A stretch of 33,956 nucleotides of DNA, from contig JAICXO010000014.1 in NCBI GenBank assembly GCA_025980335.1, forward strand, positions 1-33,956, written 5' to 3'. How positions within the stretch are numbered: position 1 is the stretch's first letter; each line of letters starts with the position of its first letter. Below the pieces are notes generated by a model. The model did no database searches and was not told where the DNA came from. It was given only the letters and a program-made list of their open reading frames with translations. This document shows positions 17,955 through 27,535 of this stretch, in pieces. A program made the position numbers and the translations under genes. The DNA is from Sphingomonas sp. (GTDB taxonomy: Bacteria; Pseudomonadota; Alphaproteobacteria; Sphingomonadales; Sphingomonadaceae).

Positions 17955-19720
17955 GTCCGGGAAAGCGCCTCGGCGGCGATCATGCGCGCGGTGAAGTCCT
18001 GTCCGGTCCGCTTGAGGCCGGCGATCGCATGATAGAGGTGGGCCGCCGGGACCTTGTCCCAGTTGGGAGTCTGGAACCCGGTCCCGGTGAGGACGAGCAC
18101 GGTCCCGGCCTGGCCGCGGCCGGCGCTCGCGTCCATGATCCGCGTCCAGCTGGTCGATGCACCCAGGCCGAACCCGTAGCGGCGGTTGAGCGAATTGGCG
18201 GTGTCGGTGCTAATTCGGCCAAGGCCCGCGAGGCCCGCGACGAGGAAGGCGCTGCGCAGCTTGTTCGGGCTCTTGTCGTGGCGGATGAAGGAGTTGAGGC
18301 GGCCGCTTCCGACATTCGCGATGTCCGGTGCCGCGAGCGCGAGCATCGCCCAGCAGCGGTCGCCGTCCGCATCGTCCATGCCGCCGACATACGGAATCCA
18401 GCGCGCCGCCGCCTGGTCGTAGCCCGCAGCGAGCATGGCCGAGATGAGGTCTGGCGCATCCTTCGCAAGCTTGGTGTCGGGCTGGATCAGCGTCGCCGCG
18501 CGCGCGACCAGCGCCCGCGCCGCCTCCTTCTGCAGGCCCTCCTTGCCGATCGTCAGCAAGTGCCGGATGGCGGCGAGGCGGGTGGGTTCGTCCTTGCCGA
18601 CGAACGCCTCGCGCAGCTGCCACGCATCGGTCGTCGGAAGATCGCTTGGATCGGTTGCGTCGTAAATCGCCGAATAGAGGTCGACGAGGCTCTGAGACGA
18701 AAAGACGCCGAGCCCTGCGGCAATCAATGCGGGATCGAGCCGCTGCTGCGGCGAGAGCAGCGGCGCGCGCGCCTCGAACGCACGCATCTGCGGCGACGAT
18801 GCCTTGATCAGCCGGTCCGGCGGAACCATGCCGGTGCCGACGGACAGCCCGAAGCGCCATGCGGTGAGGCTGTCGACCGGGTCCCACTCGATGGTTGCCG
18901 CGCGGCCGCTTCCACCGGCGCCGACGACCTTTTCGGCAAGCGCCAGGTCGACCCCGCCGATGCGGCCGTAGCGCCGCGCATTGTCGATCTGGGCCGAGGC
19001 GCTGTCGGGGTCGCCGGCAAGCGAGGCGCACATCGCCTGCACCAATTGCCGGATGTTCGGATCCGATTTGCGGATCCCGTCCTCGAGCGGGCAGAGCGCG
19101 GCTTCGTCGGCGGTCGCCAGCGCCGTCTGGACCGCGACCTGCACCATCTTCGGCGTGAAGCGGTCGGTGTCGACGGCGTCGACCAGCATCCGCGCTCCGT
19201 CCGCTTCGCCCATGCGCAGCAGCAGCCACGAACGCTCGGCCACCCAATCGATGGGGTTTACATCGCGCGGGCTGTGCGCCTTGGCGAGAAGCGCGTCGCG
19301 GAGCGCGATATGCGCCCAGCGAGAGGCGATCGGCGTATCCATCCGCCGCATCAGCGTGGTCAGGAACGCGCCGCTCGAATCGCCCCACGGATTGTCGCCG
19401 AGCCCATGCGTAGCGGGATCGAGCTTGCCGACCACCCATGGATCGCGCCGCGCCCACCCGGGATATTCGACCGGCGGCTGTACGGGCGCGACATTCGCGG
19501 GTGTCACGACCTCGACGGCGGTCTCGTCGGCACCGCCCGACTCGTCGGCTCCGGCGGCTGCAGGTGCGCTCGAGGGCTGCGCTTGCGGCTGCGTCGCGCC
19601 AATACCGCCATTGGGATACTGGCTCGCGGGTGGCGGCTGCGTCTGCGCCACCTGCTGCGCAATCGCCGGAATCGCGATCGCGAAGGCAGCCGAGGCAATC
19701 AGCAGGGGCTTAGTGCGCAT
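17951..19720 (-). CDS. Exported helical-repeat-like protein of unknown function
   Basis: Long minus frame, signal peptide MRTKPLLIASAAFAIAIPAIAQ, P/Q-rich linker, then an alanine-rich helical region. I recall similar sphingomonad proteins labelled antifreeze glycopeptide polyprotein; not verified. Confidence 0.8.
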   Translation of the reverse strand: MRTKPLLIASAAFAIAIPAIAQQVAQTQPPPASQYPNGGIGATQPQAQPSSAPAAAGADESGGADETAVEVVTPANVAPVQPPVEYPGWARRDPWVVGKLDPATHGLGDNPWGDSSGAFLTTLMRRMDTPIASRWAHIALRDALLAKAHSPRDVNPIDWVAERSWLLLRMGEADGARMLVDAVDTDRFTPKMVQVAVQTALATADEAALCPLEDGIRKSDPNIRQLVQAMCASLAGDPDSASAQIDNARRYGRIGGVDLALAEKVVGAGGSGRAATIEWDPVDSLTAWRFGLSVGTGMVPPDRLIKASSPQMRAFEARAPLLSPQQRLDPALIAAGLGVFSSQSLVDLYSAIYDATDPSDLPTTDAWQLREAFVGKDEPTRLAAIRHLLTIGKEGLQKEAARALVARAATLIQPDTKLAKDAPDLISAMLAAGYDQAAARWIPYVGGMDDADGDRCWAMLALAAPDIANVGSGRLNSFIRHDKSPNKLRSAFLVAGLAGLGRISTDTANSLNRRYGFGLGASTSWTRIMDASAGRGQAGTVLVLTGTGFQTPNWDKVPAAHLYHAIAGLKRTGQDFTARMIAAEALSRT

Positions 19721-19856
19721 TGCCCCCATTCGTCGCCCCTTGGGGAACGGCGACTTCGATCGTGTGGGTCGGCTGCGCCTTCGGAACGGTCGAGAGGTAA
19801 ACGAGGCCGCCGATGATGATGACGACGATGACGATGAGCAGCAATAGCCGGGACAT
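19710..19856 (-). CDS. 48-aa single-pass membrane protein, not in the supplied ORF track
   Basis: Reverse strand ATG at 19856: MSRLLLLIVIVVVIIIGGLVYLSTVPKAQPTHTIEVAVPQGATNGGNAH (approximate). Stop overlaps the start region of the downstream CDS. Confidence 0.65.
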   Translation of the reverse strand: MSRLLLLIVIVVIIIGGLVYLSTVPKAQPTHTIEVAVPQGATNGGNAH

Positions 19857-19901
19857 GCCGGCGCTTTTGCCGAGCGGGTGCGCCGCTGTATAGCCCCCAA
19901 G

Positions 19902-20450
19902 GTGATAGAAATCGGGAAGCGCCTCGACCGGCCGATCGTGCTGGTGGGGCTGATGGGAGTGGGAAAATCGACCGTCGGGCGCCGCCTCGCGCGGCGGCTC
20001 GGCCTGTCGTTCGTCGATAGCGACGCCGCGATCGAGGATGCGGCCGGCCTGTCGCCCGCCGAGGTGTTCGAGCGCTATGGCGAAAGCGATTTTCGCGACG
20101 GAGAGCGACGTCTGGTCGCTCGGCTGGTCGATGAGGGCAACCTGCGCGTGATCGCGACGGGCGGCGGCGCATTCGTCGATCCGCGCACGCGCGAGCTTCT
20201 GAACGCACGGGCGATCACCATCTGGCTCGACGCGCCGGTCGAGATCCTCGCCGAGCGGACGTCACGGCGGGACACACGCGCACAGCTCAGGAACGGCGAC
20301 CCCAAGTCGACTCTCGAACGCCTCGCGAGCGAGCGGCGGACAGCCTACGAGCAGGCCCATATCCATGTGAAGAGCGGCGCCGGCGCGCACAAAGACGTCG
20401 TTGAGGCGATCCTCCGCGCACTCGACGACTATCTCACAGGCGAAGCTTAG
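19902..20450 (+). CDS. aroK: Shikimate kinase
   Basis: RPIVLVGLMGVGKSTVGRRLARRLGLSFVDSDAAIEDAAGLSPAEVFERYGESDFRDGERR...VIATGGGAF. GTG start at 19902 inferred. Confidence 0.93.
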   Translation: MIEIGKRLDRPIVLVGLMGVGKSTVGRRLARRLGLSFVDSDAAIEDAAGLSPAEVFERYGESDFRDGERRLVARLVDEGNLRVIATGGGAFVDPRTRELLNARAITIWLDAPVEILAERTSRRDTRAQLRNGDPKSTLERLASERRTAYEQAHIHVKSGAGAHKDVVEAILRALDDYLTGEA

Positions 20451-20460
20451 GGCCTAGACC

Positions 20461-22260
20461 TTAGGCGGCGTTCTCCGCTTCCCCGTCGGGCAGCGCCCGG
20501 TCCGGCGTGAAGGCGCGCTCCCAACCCGCGCGAATGTCGCCCGTCTGGCGCTGGCGCTCGAGCCGCTCGCAATCGCGCATCCGGTACTCGCGATCGACGC
20601 GGTCGATCTCCGCAGAATCGATGCCGCTGACCCTGAGCGCGGCCCGGCCCATCGCCACTGCACTCTCGAACAGCTCGCGCTCCGCGAAGGCGAGGTCGAG
20701 CTTGTCGAGCTCGATCAGGTGCAGCCGGTCGTAGGCGCGGACCATGACCGCCGCCTGCGGGAACGCCTCGAGCACCGCGCGCAGCGCCTCGGCGGTAAGC
20801 TCGCCGCCTTCATTGTCGTTGCAGAAGGCGATCACCCGCGCCGTCTCCGCACCTGCCGATCGCAGGAGGTCGAGCCTGAGCCCGTCACCGTAATAGACCT
20901 TCGTGCCGAACGTGCCCGACAGCTCGATCTGCGACGGCTTCTTGTCGATCAGGGTGACGCCGATGCCCTTCGCCATCATCATCTGCGCGACCGTCTGGCC
21001 GAAGCGGCCGTAGCCGACGACGATCGCGCTGGTCTCCGGCGATTCTTCGGGGCCGGCAAGCCCTGCAGCGCTGCGTTCCTCCCGCCGTTCGAGCCAGTCG
21101 GTCAGCCGCATCAGAAACGGAGTAGCAGCCATCGACAGCGTGACGACGGCGCTGAACAAGGCGGCGGCCTCAGGCGTGATCAGCAGCGCCGCGGTCGCCT
21201 GTCCGAACAGGACGAATCCGAACTCGCCCGCCTGGCTGAGCAGCAGCCCAAGTCGGAAGCTCCGCGTCCAGCCGCAGCTGAAGGCGCGGCTCAGCAGGGT
21301 GATGAGGAGCGTCTTGGTGACGATCACGCCGGCAGCCAGCGCGAGGACGACGAGCGGCCGCGCGGCGATCACGCCGAGATCGAGCAGCATCCCAACGGAA
21401 AGGAAGAACAACCCCAGCAGGATCGAGCGGAACGGCTCGACGTCGCTCTCGAGCTCGTGCCGATAGGGGGATTCGGCGAGCATCACGCCGGCGACGAACG
21501 CGCCCAGTGCGACGGACAGATGCAATGCGTGCATCACGGCAGCAGCGCCGACGACCGTGAACAGGCCCGCGACGATGAACAGCTCGCGCTCGCCGAGTCG
21601 GCCGACGAGGCGGAACAGCGGGTTGAGGATGAACCGGCCGACCAGCACGAGTCCGACCACGGCGAGCACCGTATAGAGCGCGAGCGTGAAGCCGACCGGT
21701 GCGCTCGGGTCGGGCGGCGTGCGCGCCATCGCAGCGATGATCGTGATCATCGGCACGATCGCGAGGTCCTGCAGCAGCAGGATCGAGAAGGCCCGCTCCC
21801 CTTGCGGCGTGTTGAGCTCATTGTCCGAGCGCAGCATCGGTAGCACCTGGGCGGTCGACGACAGCCCCAGCGGAAGACCGATCGCAAGTGCGGCTTCGAT
21901 GCTGATCCCCAGCGCGACGTAGAGGAGCAGGCTGATCGCCAGCCCGCAGAGGACGACCTGCGCGAGGCCCAACCCGAAAATGTCCTTGCGCAGCCGCCAC
22001 AGGCGGCTCGGCTGTAGCTCGAGGCCGACGATGAACAGCAGCAAGGCGATGCCGATTTCGGTGACGCTGGTCAGCTGCTCAGGGTCGGGGATGAGCCCGA
22101 GGACTTGCGGTCCGATCAACGCGCCCGCAACGATGTAGCCGAGGGTTGCGCCGAGCTTCAGCCGCCGGAACAAGGTTACGAAAACCAGTGCGGCGCCGAG
22201 CATGATCGCGCCGCTCTCAAGGATTGCGGCAGTCGCCTGGGCGGTGCTGTCCGGGTTCAA
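20461..22260 (-). CDS. Kef-type CPA2 monovalent cation:proton antiporter with TrkA-N domain
   Basis: LGYIVAGALIGPQVLGLI, GIALLLFIVGLELQPSRLWRLRKDIFGLG, GLSSTAQVLPML, LLSQAGEFGFVLF; C-terminal IVVGYGRFGQTVAQMMMAKGIGVTLIDKKPSQIE. Likely TTG start at 22260. Confidence 0.92.
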   Translation of the reverse strand: MNPDSTAQATAAILESGAIMLGAALVFVTLFRRLKLGATLGYIVAGALIGPQVLGLIPDPEQLTSVTEIGIALLLFIVGLELQPSRLWRLRKDIFGLGLAQVVLCGLAISLLLYVALGISIEAALAIGLPLGLSSTAQVLPMLRSDNELNTPQGERAFSILLLQDLAIVPMITIIAAMARTPPDPSAPVGFTLALYTVLAVVGLVLVGRFILNPLFRLVGRLGERELFIVAGLFTVVGAAAVMHALHLSVALGAFVAGVMLAESPYRHELESDVEPFRSILLGLFFLSVGMLLDLGVIAARPLVVLALAAGVIVTKTLLITLLSRAFSCGWTRSFRLGLLLSQAGEFGFVLFGQATAALLITPEAAALFSAVVTLSMAATPFLMRLTDWLERREERSAAGLAGPEESPETSAIVVGYGRFGQTVAQMMMAKGIGVTLIDKKPSQIELSGTFGTKVYYGDGLRLDLLRSAGAETARVIAFCNDNEGGELTAEALRAVLEAFPQAAVMVRAYDRLHLIELDKLDLAFAERELFESAVAMGRAALRVSGIDSAEIDRVDREYRMRDCERLERQRQTGDIRAGWERAFTPDRALPDGEAENAA

Positions 22261-22679
22261 CTCGCCGACTCGATTGCCGCAAGCAGCGCGCGAAACGGCA
22301 GGAGGATTGCCCCGTGCCGGGATTTCCGCTGCCGCGCCGGCTCGAGCGCCGCGATGCCGGGCCAATCACCCGATTCGTCCTGTTCCTGCGAGAGCCAGCG
22401 GCTGATCGTGACGAGTGCCTCGGCGACCTCCTCGTGCGCCCGGCCGATCGCATTCTGCTGCAGCAGCGCGGCCGACGCCTGCCCGAACGCACAGGCGTGG
22501 ACCTGCTGCGAGATCATCCGGATGCGCCGCTCGTCGTCGAGCTCGACCGCGATCGTGACGCGGCTTCCGCACGTCGGCGAGCGCAGCTCGGCCCGGCCAT
22601 CCTCGCGCTCGAGCTCGCGCATTTCCTGCAGCGACGCGGCGAGGCGAAGGATTTCGGTCGTGTAGAGGGGGGTCCTCAA
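22257..22679 (-). CDS. NifU/IscU-like iron-sulfur cluster assembly scaffold-family protein
   Basis: MRTPLYTTEILRLAASL..., SPTCGSRVTIAVELD, QQVHACAFGQASAALLQQ. Confidence 0.82.
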   Translation of the reverse strand: MRTPLYTTEILRLAASLQEMRELEREDGRAELRSPTCGSRVTIAVELDDERRIRMISQQVHACAFGQASAALLQQNAIGRAHEEVAEALVTISRWLSQEQDESGDWPGIAALEPARQRKSRHGAILLPFRALLAAIESAS

Positions 22680-22692
22680 GAGCGCCTCTCCG

Positions 22693-22722
22693 CGTCATTT
22701 CCGCGAAAGCGGGAATCCCGCT
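22693..22722 (+). repeat. REP/dRS3-like palindromic unit A
   Basis: cgtcatttccgcgaaagcgggaatcccgct, 7-bp stem with GAAA loop. Confidence 0.8.
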
Positions 22723-22744
22723 CTTCTTCTGCTGTCAGAAAGGA

Positions 22745-22774
22745 AGCGGGACCCCCACTTGCGCGGGGGCGACG
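22745..22774 (-). repeat. REP/dRS3-like palindromic unit B, inverted relative to unit A
   Basis: agcgggacccccacttgcgcgggggcgacg; reverse complement matches unit A at 22/30 with a conserved stem. Confidence 0.8.
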
Positions 22775-22788
22775 AAAGGAAAGCAGGA

Positions 22789-24099
22789 TCATTCGCGGCG
22801 CCAAGTAGTGCCGGCGGCCCCGTCCTCCAAGATGATGCCGTCGGCCTTGAGCTCGTCGCGGATGCGGTCCGCGGTGGCGAAATCGCGGGCCTTCTTCGCA
22901 GCGGCGCGTTCGGCGATGCGGAGATCAATGGCGCCTGCATCCGTGTCGCCCTGGAACCACTGTTCGCTGGTGCGCCCAAGCAGGCCGAGCAGCTGCGCAC
23001 TGGCCTTCAGCGCGCGCGCATCGTCGACCGCCGAAAGCCGCGACAGCGCGAGCGGCGTATTGAGGTCGTCTTCAAGGGCTTCGACGACCCCGGCGTCAAC
23101 CTCGCCCGGTTCCGCATCCGCTGCCTTGCGGTAGAGCCCGTCGAGCGTCGCCTTGGCCTGCGCGACCAACGTGTCCGTCCACGGAAGCGGCTGGCGATAG
23201 TGCGCGGAGAGCAGCGCAAGCCGCAGCGTCTCGCCCCGGTGCCCCTGCGCCAGCAGCTCCGCGGGCGTGACGATGTTGCCGAGCGACTTGGACATTTTCT
23301 CCGCGCCCATGTCGAGGAAGCCGTTGTGGACCCAGAAGCGTGCGAGCGGTACTCCGCCGTGGACGCAGCGGCTCTGCGCGATTTCGTTCTCGTGGTGCGG
23401 GAAGATGAGGTCGAGGCCGCCGCCGTGGATATCGATCGTCTCGCCCAGGTGGCGCTCGATCATCGCCGAGCATTCGACATGCCAGCCGGGACGGCCGCGT
23501 CCCCACGGCGAGTCCCATCCGATCACGCCGTCGGGGCTCGGCTTCCACAGGACGAAGTCCGCCGGGTCGCGCTTGTACGGCGCGACCTCGACGCGCGCGC
23601 CGGCGATCATCTGGTCGCGGTCGCGCTTGCTGAGCGCGCCGTAGTCAGGATCGCTCGGCACCGAGAACAGCACGTGGCCCATCGCCTCGTAGGCGTGCCC
23701 GCCCTCGATCAGCCGCTCGATCATGGCGACCATCGCGCCGATTTCCTTAGTCGCGTGCGGCGCGATGTCTGGTGCGTCAACGCCGAGCGCGCCCATGTCC
23801 TCGAGGTAATGACGCTCGTATCGCTCGGTGATCACCGACGGGTCGACGCCCTCCGCCTGGGCTGCGGCGATGATCTTGTCGTCGACGTCGGTGACGTTCC
23901 GCGCATAGACGAGGCTGTTCTGGCCGAATTCGTGGCGGATCAGCCGCGCCAGCGTGTCGAACACCACTGCGGGCCGCGCGTTGCCGATGTGCGCGCGGCC
24001 GTACACGGTGGGCCCGCACACATACATGGTGATCCGTTGCGGATTGGCGGGGACGAACGGCCGCTTCTGGCGCGCCATGGTGTCGTGGAGGCGGATCAT
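22789..24099 (-). CDS. cysS: Cysteinyl-tRNA synthetase
   Basis: [83 protein letters not shown]. Confidence 0.97.
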   Translation of the reverse strand: MIRLHDTMARQKRPFVPANPQRITMYVCGPTVYGRAHIGNARPAVVFDTLARLIRHEFGQNSLVYARNVTDVDDKIIAAAQAEGVDPSVITERYERHYLEDMGALGVDAPDIAPHATKEIGAMVAMIERLIEGGHAYEAMGHVLFSVPSDPDYGALSKRDRDQMIAGARVEVAPYKRDPADFVLWKPSPDGVIGWDSPWGRGRPGWHVECSAMIERHLGETIDIHGGGLDLIFPHHENEIAQSRCVHGGVPLARFWVHNGFLDMGAEKMSKSLGNIVTPAELLAQGHRGETLRLALLSAHYRQPLPWTDTLVAQAKATLDGLYRKAADAEPGEVDAGVVEALEDDLNTPLALSRLSAVDDARALKASAQLLGLLGRTSEQWFQGDTDAGAIDLRIAERAAAKKARDFATADRIRDELKADGIILEDGAAGTTWRRE

Positions 24100-24617
24100 T
24101 CGGATTCCACCGGCGGCTTGCCGCGACGCGCTTCGACCCAGTCGACGATCGAACGGCCGCTGGCGTTGAGCAGCGGGTAGGTATGCGACCTGGTCATCCA
24201 CTGCGGCCGGTCGGCCTGCGGGCCATAGACCATGTCGGTCGCAAGGTTCGCCAGCAGGAAGAAGAGGGTCGCTCCGAGCAGGCCCTTGAGCATCCCGAAC
24301 CCCGCCCCGAGCACGCGATCGAAGGGGCCGAGCACCGCGTGGCGCCGGGTCCTTCCTCCGAGCGAGCGGGCGAGCAGCTTCACCAGCAGGAAGCTCGGCA
24401 CGAACAGCAGCGCGAAGGCGAGCACTGCGCCGGCGGCCGGGCTGGTGTGAAACTGGTTCTCGAGCCCGCTCCACAGCTGCGTGTGGAACAGCTTGAGCAT
24501 CGCGATGCCGACGATCCAGGCGAGGATCGAGATCACCTCATGCACGAAGCCGCGCACGAAGCCGATAGCTGCGCCGCCGATCAGCAGCAGGAAGACGAAG
24601 ACGTCGAGCGCGGTCAT
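24096..24617 (-). CDS. cvpA: CvpA family protein
   Basis: [44 protein letters not shown]...; four-TM CvpA pattern. Confidence 0.88.
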   Translation of the reverse strand: MTALDVFVFLLLIGGAAIGFVRGFVHEVISILAWIVGIAMLKLFHTQLWSGLENQFHTSPAAGAVLAFALLFVPSFLLVKLLARSLGGRTRRHAVLGPFDRVLGAGFGMLKGLLGATLFFLLANLATDMVYGPQADRPQWMTRSHTYPLLNASGRSIVDWVEARRGKPPVESE

Positions 24618-24657
24618 CGACCGCGCGCTACCTTAGGCCAAGAGCGGATGCCAACAG

Positions 24658-26070
24658 CTAATCGAGGATCGGCCGATAGACCGCGACGCGTCCCGGCGGC
24701 GCGACGTTGAGCCGAAGGAGGCTGATGCCGGCCGCGACCAGTGCAGCGATCGATGCAGCGAACAGCAGGGTCGGGGTGATGTGCACGCCCGCGAGGTGGA
24801 AGGCGACGCCGACGGCGACGGCTCCTGCGGTCTGGCCGAGCAGCCGCGCGGTCGCCAGCATCCCGCCCGCTGCGCCTGAGCGCGGCTTCGGTGCGGCGCT
24901 GACGATCGTCCGGTTGTTCGGCGACTGGAAGATGCCGAACCCGAAGCCGCACAGCGCCATCCGCCAGGCGATGTCGAGGTCGCCCGGCGACGGGCCGAGC
25001 CGCGACAGGAAGAACAGGCCGACGGCGAAAATGGCCAACCCGATGCCGCCGAGCAGCCCCGCATTGACCCGGTCGGCGAGCCGTCCGGCGAACGGAGCCG
25101 CGATTCCGACCGCGATCGGCCACGGAGTCATCAGCAGCCCAGTCGCGAACACGCTTCGCCCGAGAACCGACTGGAACAGGAACGGAATGGCGACATAGGC
25201 CAGCATCTGCGCCGCGAACGAAACCACCGAGGTGCTGATCGACAGCGTGAAGACAGGGATGCGGAGCAGATCGACCGGCATCAGCGGATTCTTCTCTCCA
25301 CGCTCGCGCCAGACGAGTGCTGCGGCTGCGATGAGGCCGGCAAGGATGAGCCCGACGCCCAAGCCAGCCCCTACGCGCGCGAACATCTCGGCGCCGAAGA
25401 CGATGCAGCCCATCATCACGGCGCTGAGGGTCGCCGAAACCCAGTCGAACGGGTGCCCATGCCCGTGCGGGTCCGGCAACGACTTTCGTCCGACGATCAG
25501 CGCGGCGATGCCGACGGGGAGGTTGATGAGGAATAGCCATGGCCATGAGGCGACGCTGAGGATCAACGCCGCAAGCGTCGGGCCGACCGCCGCCGCCACC
25601 GAGATCACCATCGCGTTATAGCCCATGCCGCGCCCCAGCATGTCCGCCGGGTAGGTCGCGCGCACGAGCGCGGCATTCATGCTCATGATGCAGGCAGCGC
25701 CGATCCCCTGGAACACGCGGGCAGCGATCAGCAGGTCCAGCGTTCCGCCCGCCGCGCAGCCGACTGAGCCCAATGTGAACAGTGCGAGCCCGGGGATGTA
25801 GATGCACTTGTAGCCGATCCGGTCGCCAAGCGCGGCGAGCGGCAGCAGCAGCACGGTGATCGTCAGCTGATAGGCATTGATCACCCACACCGAGGCGGCG
25901 GGCGACGCGCCGAGCTGGCGTGCGATCACCGGCAGCGCGACATTGGCGATCGCTCCGTCGAGCACCGCCATGGTGAGCGCGAGCCAGATCCCGACCACCG
26001 ACCAGTAGCGGCGCGGGATCGGCAGCCCGTCCTCGGCCTGGTGCGTGTAATCGGTGCTCTGGAGGTTCAC
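24658..26070 (-). CDS. MFS transporter, DHA2/EmrB-like
   Basis: YWSVVGIWLALTMAVLDGAIANVALPVIARQLGASPAASVWVINAYQLTITVLLLPLAALGDRIGYK; 12+ hydrophobic segments. GTG start at 26070 preferred; 26172 also open. Confidence 0.88.
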   Translation of the reverse strand: MNLQSTDYTHQAEDGLPIPRRYWSVVGIWLALTMAVLDGAIANVALPVIARQLGASPAASVWVINAYQLTITVLLLPLAALGDRIGYKCIYIPGLALFTLGSVGCAAGGTLDLLIAARVFQGIGAACIMSMNAALVRATYPADMLGRGMGYNAMVISVAAAVGPTLAALILSVASWPWLFLINLPVGIAALIVGRKSLPDPHGHGHPFDWVSATLSAVMMGCIVFGAEMFARVGAGLGVGLILAGLIAAAALVWRERGEKNPLMPVDLLRIPVFTLSISTSVVSFAAQMLAYVAIPFLFQSVLGRSVFATGLLMTPWPIAVGIAAPFAGRLADRVNAGLLGGIGLAIFAVGLFFLSRLGPSPGDLDIAWRMALCGFGFGIFQSPNNRTIVSAAPKPRSGAAGGMLATARLLGQTAGAVAVGVAFHLAGVHITPTLLFAASIAALVAAGISLLRLNVAPPGRVAVYRPILD

Positions 26071-26210
26071 TGCCGCAAGCCCATGGTCGGCATCCCAACG
26101 AACCGCAAGCGTCCCGGATGCGACGGCTGAAACCGCGCGCAGGACGATAAAAATAAAGCTCGCGGTAACCATTCGCCCTTAGCTTCTCCAGCGAGGAAGG
26201 AAGGCGAGAC

Positions 26211-27251
26211 GTGAACCGTCACCCGGGCCGAATTGCGAACGTCGCGCCGGACCACCCGCTCGGCGATCTCGAGCCGCAACTCGTCAAGCGCGGCGTCTTG
26301 CCGCCGCTCCTTTCCGTGGTCGTGCCGGTCAAGGACGAGGAATCTGCCATCGCGCCGTTCGTCGAGCGAGTCTCGGCGGTGCTCGACGGGATCGCGCTCA
26401 ACCAGAGCTGGGAAATCCTGTTCGTCGACGACGGGAGCACCGACGCGACGCTCGCAGCTATCGGCGCCGCCAACATGCGCGAGCGGCGCGTGCGCGCGCT
26501 GTCGCTGTCGCGCAATTTCGGCAAGGAAGCAGCGCTGAGCGCCGGGCTCGATCACGCCCGTGGCCGCGCCGTGATCCCGATGGACGTCGACATGCAGGAC
26601 CCGCCCGAAGTGCTACCGGAGATGGTCGCGAAGTGGCTCGACGGCTATGAGATGGTATTCGGCGTGCGGCGCTCGCGAGGGCGCGACTCGTTCGCCAAGC
26701 GGCTGACCGCCGGGCTCTACTATCGCGCGCATAATGCCGTCTCGGCCGACAAAATCCCGGAGAATGCCGGCGATTTCCGGTTGCTCGACCGCAAGGTGGT
26801 CGAGGTCATCCGCAAGCTCCCCGAGCGCAACCGCTTCATGAAGGGCCTGTTCGCCTGGGCCGGGTTCAAGCAGGTCGCAGTCGAATACGATCGCGTCGAG
26901 CGGACAAGCGGCAGGAGCAAGTTCAATTACTGGAAGCTGTGGACTCTGGCGATCGACGGGATCACCTCGGCGTCGACCGTGCCGCTGCGCATCTGGAGCT
27001 ATGTCGGCGCGTTCGTCGCGTTGTTCGCGATCGCCTACGCAAGCTTTCTCGCCGCGAGCACGATGGTCTTCGGCAATCCGGTCCCCGGCTATGCATCGAT
27101 CATGGTGTCGGTGCTGTTCCTCGGCGGAATCCAGCTGATCTCATTGGGCGTACTCGGCGAATATGTCGGCCGAATCCTCACCGAGACCAAGCAGCGCCCG
27201 CTGTACGTCGTGCGCGACACGGTCGGAATCGAATCTCAGGTGGTGCGCTGA
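26211..27251 (+). CDS. Family 2 glycosyltransferase with C-terminal TM helices (GtrB/DPM1-like)
   Basis: LSVVVPVKDEESAIAPFVERV...EILFVDDGSTDATLAAI...VIPMDVDMQDPPEVLPEM...; two C-terminal TM segments; LGVLGEYVGRILTETKQRPLYVV. Confidence 0.93.
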   Translation: MNRHPGRIANVAPDHPLGDLEPQLVKRGVLPPLLSVVVPVKDEESAIAPFVERVSAVLDGIALNQSWEILFVDDGSTDATLAAIGAANMRERRVRALSLSRNFGKEAALSAGLDHARGRAVIPMDVDMQDPPEVLPEMVAKWLDGYEMVFGVRRSRGRDSFAKRLTAGLYYRAHNAVSADKIPENAGDFRLLDRKVVEVIRKLPERNRFMKGLFAWAGFKQVAVEYDRVERTSGRSKFNYWKLWTLAIDGITSASTVPLRIWSYVGAFVALFAIAYASFLAASTMVFGNPVPGYASIMVSVLFLGGIQLISLGVLGEYVGRILTETKQRPLYVVRDTVGIESQVVR

Positions 27252-27254
27252 TCG

Positions 27255-27535
27255 TCAGACCAGCGATGTCCAGTCACTTCGCTCATGGGCAATTCGCAAC
27301 AGAACGACCTCGTCGGCGACGATGCTGTAGAGCAGCACATATGGACGAAGCGCCTTCTTCCGTACGCCCGGCGAGGTCACAATCGGCGACCACGCTCCGG
27401 GAGGGCGCCGATAGACCGCGCAGCAGCTCTCAACCCCCGAACGGTCAGCCTCGCACGTTGAGGGTCAACTTCAGCAATTCTATCGCCGATGCGTTCCAGG
27501 TCGGCTTCGGCTGAGCCCGTGAAACGAACCCTCAC
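27255..27535 (-). pseudogene. RelE/ParE-family toxin disrupted by a frameshift
   Basis: Frame 1 from GTG 27535: VRVRFTGSAEADLERIGDRIAEVDPQRARLTVRGLRAAARSIGALPERGRRL* (stop 27377-27379). A second frame continues AWSPIVTSPGVRKKALRPYVLLYSIVADEVVLLRIAHERSDWTSLV* to 27255. Confidence 0.8.

Noticed and set aside
17735-19816. 693-aa plus ORF antisense to xerD and the exported repeat protein
   Set aside because: Arg/Ala/Gly-rich shadow frame; the opposite strand has a signal peptide and coherent protein.
20719-24180. Large plus ORFs (20719-21843, 22759-24180) antisense to the Kef-type antiporter and cysS
   Set aside because: Low-complexity shadow frames opposite well-recognised genes.
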